From an uncultured Clostridia bacterium (GTDB lineage Bacteria; Bacillota; Clostridia; Christensenellales; UBA1242): a stretch of DNA of 51,866 nucleotides. The stretch is from positions 1 through 51,866 of the forward strand of contig CAOJSF010000009.1 in the NCBI GenBank assembly GCA_948442695.1, given 5' to 3'. Under the pieces are notes generated by a model that saw only the letters and a program-made list of their open reading frames with translations, was not told the DNA's origin and did no database searches. Shown in pieces: positions 35,802 through 43,530 of the stretch. How positions within the stretch are numbered: the stretch's first letter is position 1; every line of letters begins with the position of its first letter. Position numbers and translations under genes: made by a program.

Positions 35802-36798
35802 TTATTGCTCGTCTTCGTTTAAAAATTCATCTAATTCAAAAGTTTCATCATCTTTACCACAAAGAAAACTTGTATCATTTTGAAAATAAAGTTTGCCGTT
35901 TTTACACAAAACTCTGTCGCTTATATATTCTTTCTGCACATCATCCAACAAAATCTCGCCACCCACATATTTGAGTTTGCCTAGATCAGTTATCTTAGAA
36001 TTTAGTAAGATTAAATCTCCACCCACATACTCAAAATTGCCTAAGTCTTCAACATTTGAATAATTAAATGGAGCACTTCCATAAATATCCTTAAGTCCGC
36101 CTAAAGACTTGATTGTTGAAATTTGAAAATCAGCATTTCCGCCGATAGATTTTAAATTGCCTAAATCCTCAACAGCAGATTGAGTAAAACTGCAACTTCC
36201 ACCGATAGCAGTCAAATTTTTAAGACTTGAAATTTTAGACATTCTAAATGCTGCATCCCCTAAAATAACTTTAAGTTCACCTAGGTCTTCGATTTCTGAG
36301 AGAAAAAAGATTGCATCCCCTCCGATTGTTTTAAGATTATTTAAATTCTGCAATTTTGATAGAGAGAAATTTACATTTCCGTCAAGTATAGCAAGATCTC
36401 CTAGGTCAATTACTTGAGACTGATAAAAACTCACATTGCATTGTATACTCTTTAGCGTCCCCAAACTTTCCAATTTTGAATTTTCAAATGTTAAATCATC
36501 ACATACTATGTAGATAATTCCGTCGATATCAGTTATATTAGACCCAGAAAAATTCACATTGCCCCTGACAAAGTTGACATTTGATAACGAACATGGTTTA
36601 TCAGAATATTTAGACAAATCAACATCGCCAAAAATATATTTATGATTTGGCTTCAATTTGTATCCTGTATCACTTTCATATGCTTTTTTACCACCAAAAT
36701 TTCTTCTGGCTTATAATCATCCCCAGTCGTTTTAGTCAATTTTTTAGCCATATAAATTTTAAAGTCATCTTCTCTGCCTTCTTCTATATTTAATCCAT
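35802..36798 (-). pseudogene. Array paralog with two indels in the N-cap (about 10 repeats)
   Basis: The intact part from LKPNHKYIFGDV to the C-cap (GGEILLDDVQKEYISDRV) is a good solenoid. The N-cap is readable upstream but split: ATG 36798 is followed by a one-base loss in codon 3, then LNIEEGREDDFKIYMAKK with LTKTTGDDYKPEEILV, then a run of six A (36684-36689) where seven would restore frame. The ATG at 36656 would give a protein without cap and has no ribosome site. The cloverleaf element lies about 95 bases upstream. Confidence 0.8.
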
Positions 36799-36891
36799 AT
36801 TTTCTCCTTTTGAAAAATTAAAGATATAATTTAATTATCAGAAGTCTTGTCAAGCAGTCACGAAGACTATTTGAGCAATACTGACGGATTT

Positions 36892-36980
36892 ATATACTAA
36901 GTGGTGGACTGCAAAGCAGTCAAATTCGCAGAATTTTTAAAAGTTTTATGGTCATAAAACTTTTACACCACTTAGTATAT
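36892..36980. repeat. 89-nt perfect four-way cloverleaf element
   Basis: Outer stem of 15 bp (36892-36906 with 36966-36980, ATATACTAAGTGGTG against its complement). Inside, three hairpins follow with almost no spacing: GACTGC-AAA-GCAGTC (36907-36921), AAATTC-GCA-GAATTT (36922-36936), one unpaired T (36937), and a 12-13 bp hairpin TAAAAGTTTTATG/CATAAAACTTTTA (36938-36965). Outside the three loops only one base is unpaired. It has no tRNA features and no T-run after it. It may be a small mobile palindromic element, a protein-binding cruciform or a structured RNA; which one cannot be told from one copy. Confidence 0.85.
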
Positions 36981-37040
36981 TTTATCCTCAAGATTTCAAA
37001 CTTTGACATTATAAATCTATAAAAATAAAAATTATTAGAT

Positions 37041-37838
37041 TTATTCTTCAAAAAATTCCTCTTGATTCATCTCTTCCAAAACAAACTTGCGGTCATTTCT
37101 AAAATAGTAATTTCCACGATAATTAAAAATGTTTTTTGCAAACAAAATCTTCTGCGAATCATTTAAAATCACCTTTTCACCTACATATTTTAAATTCCCA
37201 AAATCTTTAAGTTTGCTTTCTACAATATTCAACTCTCCTCCCACAGATTCAAGTGCTGATAGATTTGTAATATTCTTGCCTAAATATGCATCTTTGCTGA
37301 TAAGTTTAAGATTGCCTAAATTTTCCACATTTGACCTGTTGAAATAAGCATTTCCACCTATACAAGAAAGATTATTTAAATCGGTGATTTCAGAATTTGA
37401 AAAAACAGCATTCCCACCGATTCTTTCAAGTCCTTTTAGTTCAGTGATTAAGCAGTCTTGAAAAATTGCATCGCCACCGATTGTCTGCAAAACTCCAAAA
37501 TCAACCACATTAGAACACTCAAAACTCACACTGCCGACAATAGTCTCAAGATTTCTTATATACTTTATTTGAGTATTTTCAAAATCCACATCTCCATAAA
37601 TAAACTCAACATTTTTTAATATGTCATTTTTGTAATTTGATAGATTAACATTTCCAAAAATATATTTATAATTGTCATTCTCAGTCAAAAAGATTTTCGC
37701 TTTTTCATTTGAATCACTTTGCTTAACCGCAACACAAATATCCTCTGGATAATAGACCATTCCAGTAGTTTTGCACAACTTATTACAAATATAATCTTTA
37801 AATTTTTCAACCTTTTCTGGTTCTACAAAGAATTCCAT
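37041..37838 (-). CDS. Array paralog: about 7 repeats (265 aa)
   Basis: Starts MEFFVEPEKVEKFKDYICNK with GGAGAGGGTGC upstream. N-cap CKTTGMVYYPEDICV, NDNYKYIFGNV. Four consecutive A/F-type turns (GDAIFQDC, GNAVFSNS, GNAYFNRS, KDAYLGKN) are enriched in Asn/Cys. C-cap VGEKVILNDSQKILFAKNIF, then FRNDRKFV. It lies 37 bases from the pseudogene upstream. The cloverleaf element begins 61 bases past its stop. Confidence 0.83.
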   Translation of the reverse strand: MEFFVEPEKVEKFKDYICNKLCKTTGMVYYPEDICVAVKQSDSNEKAKIFLTENDNYKYIFGNVNLSNYKNDILKNVEFIYGDVDFENTQIKYIRNLETIVGSVSFECSNVVDFGVLQTIGGDAIFQDCLITELKGLERIGGNAVFSNSEITDLNNLSCIGGNAYFNRSNVENLGNLKLISKDAYLGKNITNLSALESVGGELNIVESKLKDFGNLKYVGEKVILNDSQKILFAKNIFNYRGNYYFRNDRKFVLEEMNQEEFFEE

Positions 37839-37875
37839 GCACCCTCTCCATTGTTATAAAAATAATTCACCATTA

Positions 37876-38417
37876 TCACTTTTTGCTTTTCAAAAACATT
37901 GTTCTGGGCATTTTTAAATAATACTTCCCATTAGTATATAAAATCTTTTCTTCGAATAGGACTTTTTGCAAACTATTTAAAACAAGACTGCCCCCCCGAT
38001 TTCTTTCAATTTGCCTAAATTTTTTATATCTGACTTCCTAAAGTCTGCACATCCCCCCTATAGAAACAAGTTCCCCTAGCCTTCTAAGAGAAGAACTTTT
38101 TTAAAATCAGCATAACTCATTATATATTTTAAATTATGCAAATCTTTAAGATGGCAAATATCGAAAAGTTTAAAATTCCCACATATCAATTCTATATCAT
38201 TTAAAGTTTCGTTTTTATAATTGTCAAGCCACACATCACCAAAAACAAATTTATAGTGATCATTGTCATTTAAAGATAATACCTGCCCTACAAAAATATC
38301 CTCTGGTAAATATGTCTTTCCAGTCTCATCACTGATTTTTTTCGATAAAAAAACTTTGAAGTCTTCTGCATCTTCTTTTATATTATGATATTTTCGATTG
38401 TTTATAATATCTGGCAT
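37876..38417 (-). pseudogene. Array paralog with three homopolymer frameshifts
   Basis: Opens MPDIINNRKYHNIKEDAEDFKV at ATG 38417 (AGGA 9 bases upstream; the ATG at 38429 touches the ribosome site). N-cap SDETGKTYLPEDIFV, NDHYKFVFGDV. The frame is lost in an A run near 38102 (six where seven fit), in a run of six G at 38053-38058 (five fit) and in a run of seven G at 37991-37997 (six fit). Correcting the three gives SLRRLGELVSIGG, CADFRKSDIKNLGKLKEIGG and a C-cap (SLVLNSLQKVLFEEKI). About three repeats, a short member. Confidence 0.82.
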
Positions 38418-38467
38418 AATAACAACCATTCCTAGCCCCCTATTATTTTTATATATGTTTTGACATT

Positions 38468-39391
38468 TTAATTATTAACATCAAATTCTTCCATTTCGTC
38501 ATGCTTTAAACTATAAGCACTGTCATTATTGAAATATATATGCCCAGCCTCTTCATGAATTTTGTCTGCAAACAATCTCTTTTGCTTATCATCTAAGAAG
38601 ATTTCTCCACCAACAAACTTCAAATCACCTAAGTCCGTTAAAACTGAATTTCGCAATTCCAAATTTCCTTCAATTACTTCAATCTTGCCCAGACTTTTAA
38701 GTTTTGAATATGATAAATCCAACACTCCTCCGATTGCCTTAAGCCTGCCTGTATCTTCCACTCCAGAGTCGCATAAGTTGAGCCCACCTCCGATTGACTC
38801 AAGTTTTGCCAAACTGACAATTCTTGAATTCATAAAGGAAACAGTTCCACCGATTGATTTAAGTTCTCCCAAATCAATTATGTCAGAGCAATAAAAATTT
38901 GCCTCTCCTCCTATTTTACTCAAGTTTTTAAGGCTTCTCATTTTTCCGTATGAGAAATCGGCACTTCCTCCGATAAATTTAAGACAGCCCAAATCTCTTA
39001 CTTTTGACCATTCAAAATTCACCCTGCCTCCGATCAATCGAAGTTTACCCAAACTTTCCACCTGAGAATTTTCAAATATTGCACTATTACTTATGACTTC
39101 CAAATTTTTCAATGTTTTTATTTGAGACCTTCTAAACACCGCACTGCCATAAATATATTCAACATCATCTAGGTCTTCTTTTTTATAATTTTCAAAAAAA
39201 GAATTTCCGAATAAATACTTAAAATGCTCATCCTCAGCAAGATGAATTTCAGGCGAATGGGTAATTCTATTTATACAAGTTGCAACACAAATATCCTCTG
39301 GCGTATATTCCCTGCCAGTGGCTTTTTTCAATTTATAAGCAATATATATTTTAAAATCTTTAATCTTGTCTGGGTCTATAATAAAACTCAC
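38468..39391 (-). CDS. Array paralog: about 9 repeats with strict S/D alternation (307 aa)
   Basis: Starts MSFIIDPDKIKDFKIYIAYK with KKATGREYTPEDICV and DEHFKYLFGNS. Joint residues between units read KT, ES, RD, RS, ID, VS, ED, KS, TD, an almost perfect alternation of SL and DLG joints. All units are 20 residues. C-cap GGEIFLDDKQKRLFADKI, then FNNDSAYS. The ribosome site is weak (AGGTGAAAAAGTG region). Good template for modelling the family. Confidence 0.85.
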   Translation of the reverse strand: MSFIIDPDKIKDFKIYIAYKLKKATGREYTPEDICVATCINRITHSPEIHLAEDEHFKYLFGNSFFENYKKEDLDDVEYIYGSAVFRRSQIKTLKNLEVISNSAIFENSQVESLGKLRLIGGRVNFEWSKVRDLGCLKFIGGSADFSYGKMRSLKNLSKIGGEANFYCSDIIDLGELKSIGGTVSFMNSRIVSLAKLESIGGGLNLCDSGVEDTGRLKAIGGVLDLSYSKLKSLGKIEVIEGNLELRNSVLTDLGDLKFVGGEIFLDDKQKRLFADKIHEEAGHIYFNNDSAYSLKHDEMEEFDVNN

Positions 39392-39552
39392 TTTTTCACC
39401 TGCTTTCTTAAGTATTTAAATGCTTTTCTATTTCTATATTTAAATTTTTATAAGAAATTAATTCAATTTTAAATATATTTTTTATCCTATTTAAATTCAA
39501 AATGATTTTGATAAATCATATTTTAATCAAATTTTAATTTTATTGTGTCCTT

Positions 39553-40596
39553 TCAACTTAAAGCCTCTTCATATCTTTGTCTTTTGAATGTTTTGTTTGA
39601 GTAGTATTGACTATCATTTCTAAAATAGAAACTTCCATTTTTCTTAAAAATTTTATCTTCAAATTTCCCTGCCTGCTCTTCATCTACAAAATAGATACAT
39701 CCTCGCACATATTTAAGATTGCCAAAATCCTCAAGTTCAGTTGATAGATAAATATCTCCACCAACATACTCAACATTTCCCAAACTTTTTATTGAAGTAT
39801 TTCTTAAATTAAGACTTCCTCCAACTTCTTTAAGATTGCCTAAATCAACAACTTTTGAATATCTTAAATCCATTTCTTTCCCAACATTTTCAAGACAACC
39901 TAAATCTGAAACAAGCGAGCGATTAAGACTTACACTGCCACCTACGAATTTAATATTTTTTAAACTCTCAACCGCGGCATGTCTCAAATCCAAATCTCCA
40001 ACAATCTTTTCCAGAATCCCCATATCTCCAACTATGCTGAAGCCAAAAGAAGCGTTTCCCTCAATTAATTTGAGATTGCCTAAGTCTCCCAAAGAACAAT
40101 TAAAAAAAATTCCATTTCCGCCTATCTTTTCTAGATTTTTCAAACTCCCTATTCTAGAACCACTGAAATCTGCATTTTTACCTATTGAGACAAGATTCCC
40201 TAAATTCCGGATTTCAATATCATGAAAAAAAGCATTGCCTCCGATTGACTCAAGGCAACCCAGCCCATTTACTATCTTCCCTTTCAAAAACAGATTTCCT
40301 CCGACATGCCTGAGACTACCCAAATTTCTTACTTTAGAACTTTTGAAATCGGCATCTCCATAAATATATTCGGCATCTCCCACAACTAAACGAGCATAAT
40401 TTTTAAAATGAACATTTCCAAAGAGATATTTAAAATGGTCGCTTTCTTTCATAAAAAAATTTTCAAAAGAATTATTTTCTCTTTTGCCTACAAAAATATC
40501 GTCAGATGTATAATTATCACCTGTCTCTTTAGTCAGTTTATACGCCAAATACTTTTTAAAGTCATCCACACTTTCTGTTTTTATATCAAAATTCAT
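39553..40596 (-). CDS. Array paralog: about 11 repeats (347 aa)
   Basis: Starts MNFDIKTESVDDFKKYLAYK with TKETGDNYTSDDIFV and SDHFKYLFGNV. AGGACAAGAAG lies upstream. The mid-solenoid units are His/Gly-rich (GGNAFFHDIEIRN, GDLDLRHAAVES). One C-proximal unit is short (GDIYLSTELED). The C-cap is unusual: VRGCIYFVDEEQAGKFEDKIF, then FRNDSQYY and a basic tail (TFKRQRYEEAL). 88 bases separate it from the upstream gene. Confidence 0.84.
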   Translation of the reverse strand: MNFDIKTESVDDFKKYLAYKLTKETGDNYTSDDIFVGKRENNSFENFFMKESDHFKYLFGNVHFKNYARLVVGDAEYIYGDADFKSSKVRNLGSLRHVGGNLFLKGKIVNGLGCLESIGGNAFFHDIEIRNLGNLVSIGKNADFSGSRIGSLKNLEKIGGNGIFFNCSLGDLGNLKLIEGNASFGFSIVGDMGILEKIVGDLDLRHAAVESLKNIKFVGGSVSLNRSLVSDLGCLENVGKEMDLRYSKVVDLGNLKEVGGSLNLRNTSIKSLGNVEYVGGDIYLSTELEDFGNLKYVRGCIYFVDEEQAGKFEDKIFKKNGSFYFRNDSQYYSNKTFKRQRYEEALS

Positions 40597-40684
40597 CTTC
40601 TTGTCCTCTTTTGCATCTAAATTTATTTTTAAAACATTTAGATTTTTAATTTTTTAATCAATGAAAAATTTTCACTTTTTACCT

Positions 40685-41581
40685 TTATAAACATTGCTCA
40701 TAGTCTTTGACAGCACTTAGGTCATTTTTGAATCGATACCCCAGACCATCTTTATAAATTCTATCTTTAAAAAGTTCTTTCTGCTCTTCATTCAAAAATA
40801 TTTTTCCACCTACATACTTAAGATTGCCTAAATCTTCAACTCCACTATTCTCCAAAAACAAATCTCCACCAACATATTCGAGTTTTGACAATGTTTTTAT
40901 TGCCGAATCTCCGGCATATAGGCTTTCTCCAACATATCTGAGATTTCCCAAATCTTCAACTTGAGAATCTTTTAAAATTAAACTTTCACCTACATACTCA
41001 AGATTTTTTAAACTTTTGATTTTTGAAAAACTGAAGATAGCCCAACCACCTATTTTTTTGAGATTTTTTAAATCTTCTATTCCCGAGTTTCCAAAACTAG
41101 CATCCTCTCTAATTATTTCAAGATTGCCCAAATCTTCAATGTTTGCATCAATAAACCTTGCACATCCACCTATTTTTTTGAGATTTTTTAAACTTTTGAT
41201 TTTCGAGAAACTAAAGGAAGCATTTCCACCTATTGTTTCTAAAGCACCTAAATCTTCAATTTGTGAATTATCAAATATTGCATCGCCTGCAATATGTTTC
41301 AACTTTACTAAACTTTTTGCTTTCGAGTTTTTGAAACCTACATCTCCATAAACAAACTCAACATTGTCAATTTCTTCACTTCCGGATGCAATAAACTTGA
41401 CATTCCCAAAGATATATCTATATTCTGTGTCATCTGGAATCACGATATAGCCATCGTTATCTTCTTTTGTTTGAACAAAAATATATTCAGGAAAATATTG
41501 CTGACCAGTTTCTCTGGTAAGTTTTTCTGACATGAAATATTTAAATTCTTCTTCTTTGCCATTTTTTATTTCAATTTTCAT
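40685..41581 (-). CDS. Array paralog: about 9 repeats with 120-nt internal duplication (298 aa)
   Basis: Starts MKIEIKNGKEEEFKYFMSEK; N-cap TRETGQQYFPEYIFV, DDTEYRYIFGNV. FSFSKIKSLKNL occurs twice, each next to a KKIGG turn, because bases around 41047 and 41167 repeat exactly 120 apart (two units). C-cap GGKIFLNEEQKELFKDRIY, then FKNDLSAV. AGGAG lies 6 bases before ATG. Confidence 0.85.
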   Translation of the reverse strand: MKIEIKNGKEEEFKYFMSEKLTRETGQQYFPEYIFVQTKEDNDGYIVIPDDTEYRYIFGNVKFIASGSEEIDNVEFVYGDVGFKNSKAKSLVKLKHIAGDAIFDNSQIEDLGALETIGGNASFSFSKIKSLKNLKKIGGCARFIDANIEDLGNLEIIREDASFGNSGIEDLKNLKKIGGWAIFSFSKIKSLKNLEYVGESLILKDSQVEDLGNLRYVGESLYAGDSAIKTLSKLEYVGGDLFLENSGVEDLGNLKYVGGKIFLNEEQKELFKDRIYKDGLGYRFKNDLSAVKDYEQCL

Positions 41582-41642
41582 TCATGCTCCTAATTTTTAA
41601 GCCACAATTTTTAAATAAATTTAATAATAAAAACAAATATTT

Positions 41643-42485
41643 TTATTTCAACTCATTCTCTTCTTCCAAAACATAATTTGGGTCGTTTATAAAATAAACT
41701 TTTTTATCCACTATCTTTATTTTATCAGCAAACAATATTTTTTGAGGGAAAGACATATATATCTGCCCTTTCACATATTTTAAGTTTCCCAAATCTGTCA
41801 CATTTGAATCTAAATATAGATTCCCGCCAACATATTCAATAGAGCCCAAACTTGAGACTTTTGACTGTCTTGTACCTAAACTTCCACCAACAACTTTAAG
41901 ATTTTTAAAGTCTTTCACCTCGGAAGAACCCATATTAAGCGTCCCGCCAACTCGTTCTAATTTACCAAGGTCTGAGACTTGAGAGCCTACAAGATTTAAT
42001 TCACCTTCCACACTTTCAAGATTGTTTAAACTTAAAAGGTTTTTTGTATATGAAAAATCAGCATATCCTCCGATTGTCTTAAGGTTCCCTAAATTTTTTA
42101 TAAGTGATCTTCCAAAATAGGCATCTCCTCCGATTGATTCCAAATCTCCTAAATCCTTGATTACAGTGTCATTAAATAATGCAGTCCCTTGTATATGTCT
42201 TAAATTTGAAATTTTCTCAACATTAGAAAATCTAAAATCTGCAAATCCATGAACAAACTCAACACTGTCAAGTTCTTTGCCTCTATAAAATCTAAACAAC
42301 ATATCACAAAAAAAATACTTGTGAAGATCACCATCCTCATACTCAAGAGGCTCATAAACATTTTGATTTTCATCAAAAACAAAGATATCTTTCTCTCTAT
42401 ATTCAATTCCTGTTTCTTTAGAGAGTTTGCTCGCCATGAATTTTTTAAATTCTTTGTCTTGACCTGCGTCTAATTTCAAATTCAT
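41643..42485 (-). CDS. Array paralog: about 8 repeats (280 aa)
   Basis: Start at ATG 42485 (MNLKLDAGQDKEFKKFMASK) because GGAG lies 7 bases upstream; the ATG at 42497 is part of that site. N-cap SKETGIEYREKDIFV, HKYFFCDML, where the usual YIFGD is altered. Units include GGDAYFGRS, GGYADFSYT and GGSLGTRQS. C-cap VKGQIYMSFPQKILFADKI, then FINDPNYV. Confidence 0.84.
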   Translation of the reverse strand: MNLKLDAGQDKEFKKFMASKLSKETGIEYREKDIFVFDENQNVYEPLEYEDGDLHKYFFCDMLFRFYRGKELDSVEFVHGFADFRFSNVEKISNLRHIQGTALFNDTVIKDLGDLESIGGDAYFGRSLIKNLGNLKTIGGYADFSYTKNLLSLNNLESVEGELNLVGSQVSDLGKLERVGGTLNMGSSEVKDFKNLKVVGGSLGTRQSKVSSLGSIEYVGGNLYLDSNVTDLGNLKYVKGQIYMSFPQKILFADKIKIVDKKVYFINDPNYVLEEENELK

Positions 42486-42582
42486 TTTTTTCTCCATATA
42501 TTATTTTTTTTATTTTCTTCGCCTTGATAAATTTATAATTAAAATCTTCAAAATCCTTCTTAAATCAATAAGAGTATTTTAT

Positions 42583-43428
42583 CTATAATTCTTTGTCATC
42601 ATCTACCAAAACATAATTAGGGTCATTTCGGAAATGATAAAAACCTTTTTCATCTTTATAAATTTTGTCTTTAAATAGTTCTTTTTGTTTGTTACTTAAA
42701 TAAATTTTTCTACCAACATACTTTAGATTCCCTAGATCTTCGACCTTTGAATTAATCAAATCTAAATTATCGCCGACATATTCTAAATTTTTTAAACTTG
42801 TAATATCTGAATTTTTGAACATGGCATTACCACCGACTATTTTAAGTTCTCCAAGATCATCAACTAAAGCCCCTGCAAAATTTGCATTACCGACTATTTT
42901 TTTAAGTTTCCCTAAATTTGTAATATACGAATATCCAAAATTAGTGTTTCCTCCAATCACATGAAGATTTCCTAAATTTGACAACTTTGCACCATTTAAA
43001 TAAAGATTTCCACCTACCGTCTGAAGATTTCCTAAATCTTTTATATTTTCTCCTAGATATAGATCTTCTCCTACATATCGAAGATTACCTAAACTTTCAA
43101 TTTGCAAACTATCATAGAAAGAGGCACAACCACAAACAGTTTTTAGACTTCCTAGATTTGTCAGTTTAGAACCATCAAACATCGCATCTCCATAGATGTA
43201 TTCAACATTTTTCAAATGACCTTTATAATCCTCAAAAAAAGTATTGCTAAAAATATATTTATATGGGATTTCGTCTGTTGGATAATAATTTTTTAAATTA
43301 TCATGCATATCTTTATCATTGACAAAAATATCTTCTGCAATATAACTTTTTCCAGTCTCTTTAGTTAGTTTTCGAGCAAGATATTCTTTAAAATCACCAT
43401 ATCTTTCTTTTTCAATTTCAAACTTCAT
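42583..43428 (-). CDS. Array paralog, first gene of block B: about 8 repeats (281 aa)
   Basis: Starts MKFEIEKERYGDFKEYLARK with TKETGKSYIAEDIFV and IPYKYIFSNT. AGAGGAAAAA precedes ATG. Gly/Asn-rich turns (GGNLYLNGA, GGNTNFGYS, VGNANFAGA). C-cap VGRKIYLSNKQKELFKDKI, then FRNDPNYV. It has the promoter at 43444-43472 and follows the terminator of the SipL-like gene, so it is the transcriptional front of block B. Confidence 0.85.
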   Translation of the reverse strand: MKFEIEKERYGDFKEYLARKLTKETGKSYIAEDIFVNDKDMHDNLKNYYPTDEIPYKYIFSNTFFEDYKGHLKNVEYIYGDAMFDGSKLTNLGSLKTVCGCASFYDSLQIESLGNLRYVGEDLYLGENIKDLGNLQTVGGNLYLNGAKLSNLGNLHVIGGNTNFGYSYITNLGKLKKIVGNANFAGALVDDLGELKIVGGNAMFKNSDITSLKNLEYVGDNLDLINSKVEDLGNLKYVGRKIYLSNKQKELFKDKIYKDEKGFYHFRNDPNYVLVDDDKEL

Positions 43429-43443
43429 TTTTTCCTCTAAAAT

Positions 43444-43472
43444 ATTTTACCATACAAAACACCTTTCGTCAA
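43444..43472 (-). promoter_or_regulatory. SigA-type promoter at the front of block B
   Basis: Minus strand TTGACG (43472-43467), 17-base spacer, TAAAAT (43449-43444). The ATG at 43428 is 15 bases downstream of the -10. Confidence 0.75.
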
Positions 43473-43476
43473 TATT

Positions 43477-43508
43477 AAAAAGAAAAATCCACCTATATAT
43501 AGGTGGAT
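43477..43508 (-). terminator. Terminator of the SipL-like gene
   Basis: Perfect 22-base palindrome ATCCACCTATA/TATAGGTGGAT (43487-43508) followed on the minus strand by TTTTTCTTTTT. It lies about 23 bases past the stop at 43531 and just ahead of the block B promoter. Confidence 0.85.
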
Positions 43509-43530
43509 AATTTTCAATATTTATAAAATG

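Noticed and set aside
35802..36656. ATG at 36656 as the true start of a cap-less array protein
   Set aside because: No ribosome site precedes it and a recognisable N-cap lies upstream, split by two indels.
36892..36980. Cloverleaf as a tRNA gene
   Set aside because: Stem lengths, a 15-bp acceptor-like stem, absent T and anticodon loops and no CCA rule out a tRNA.
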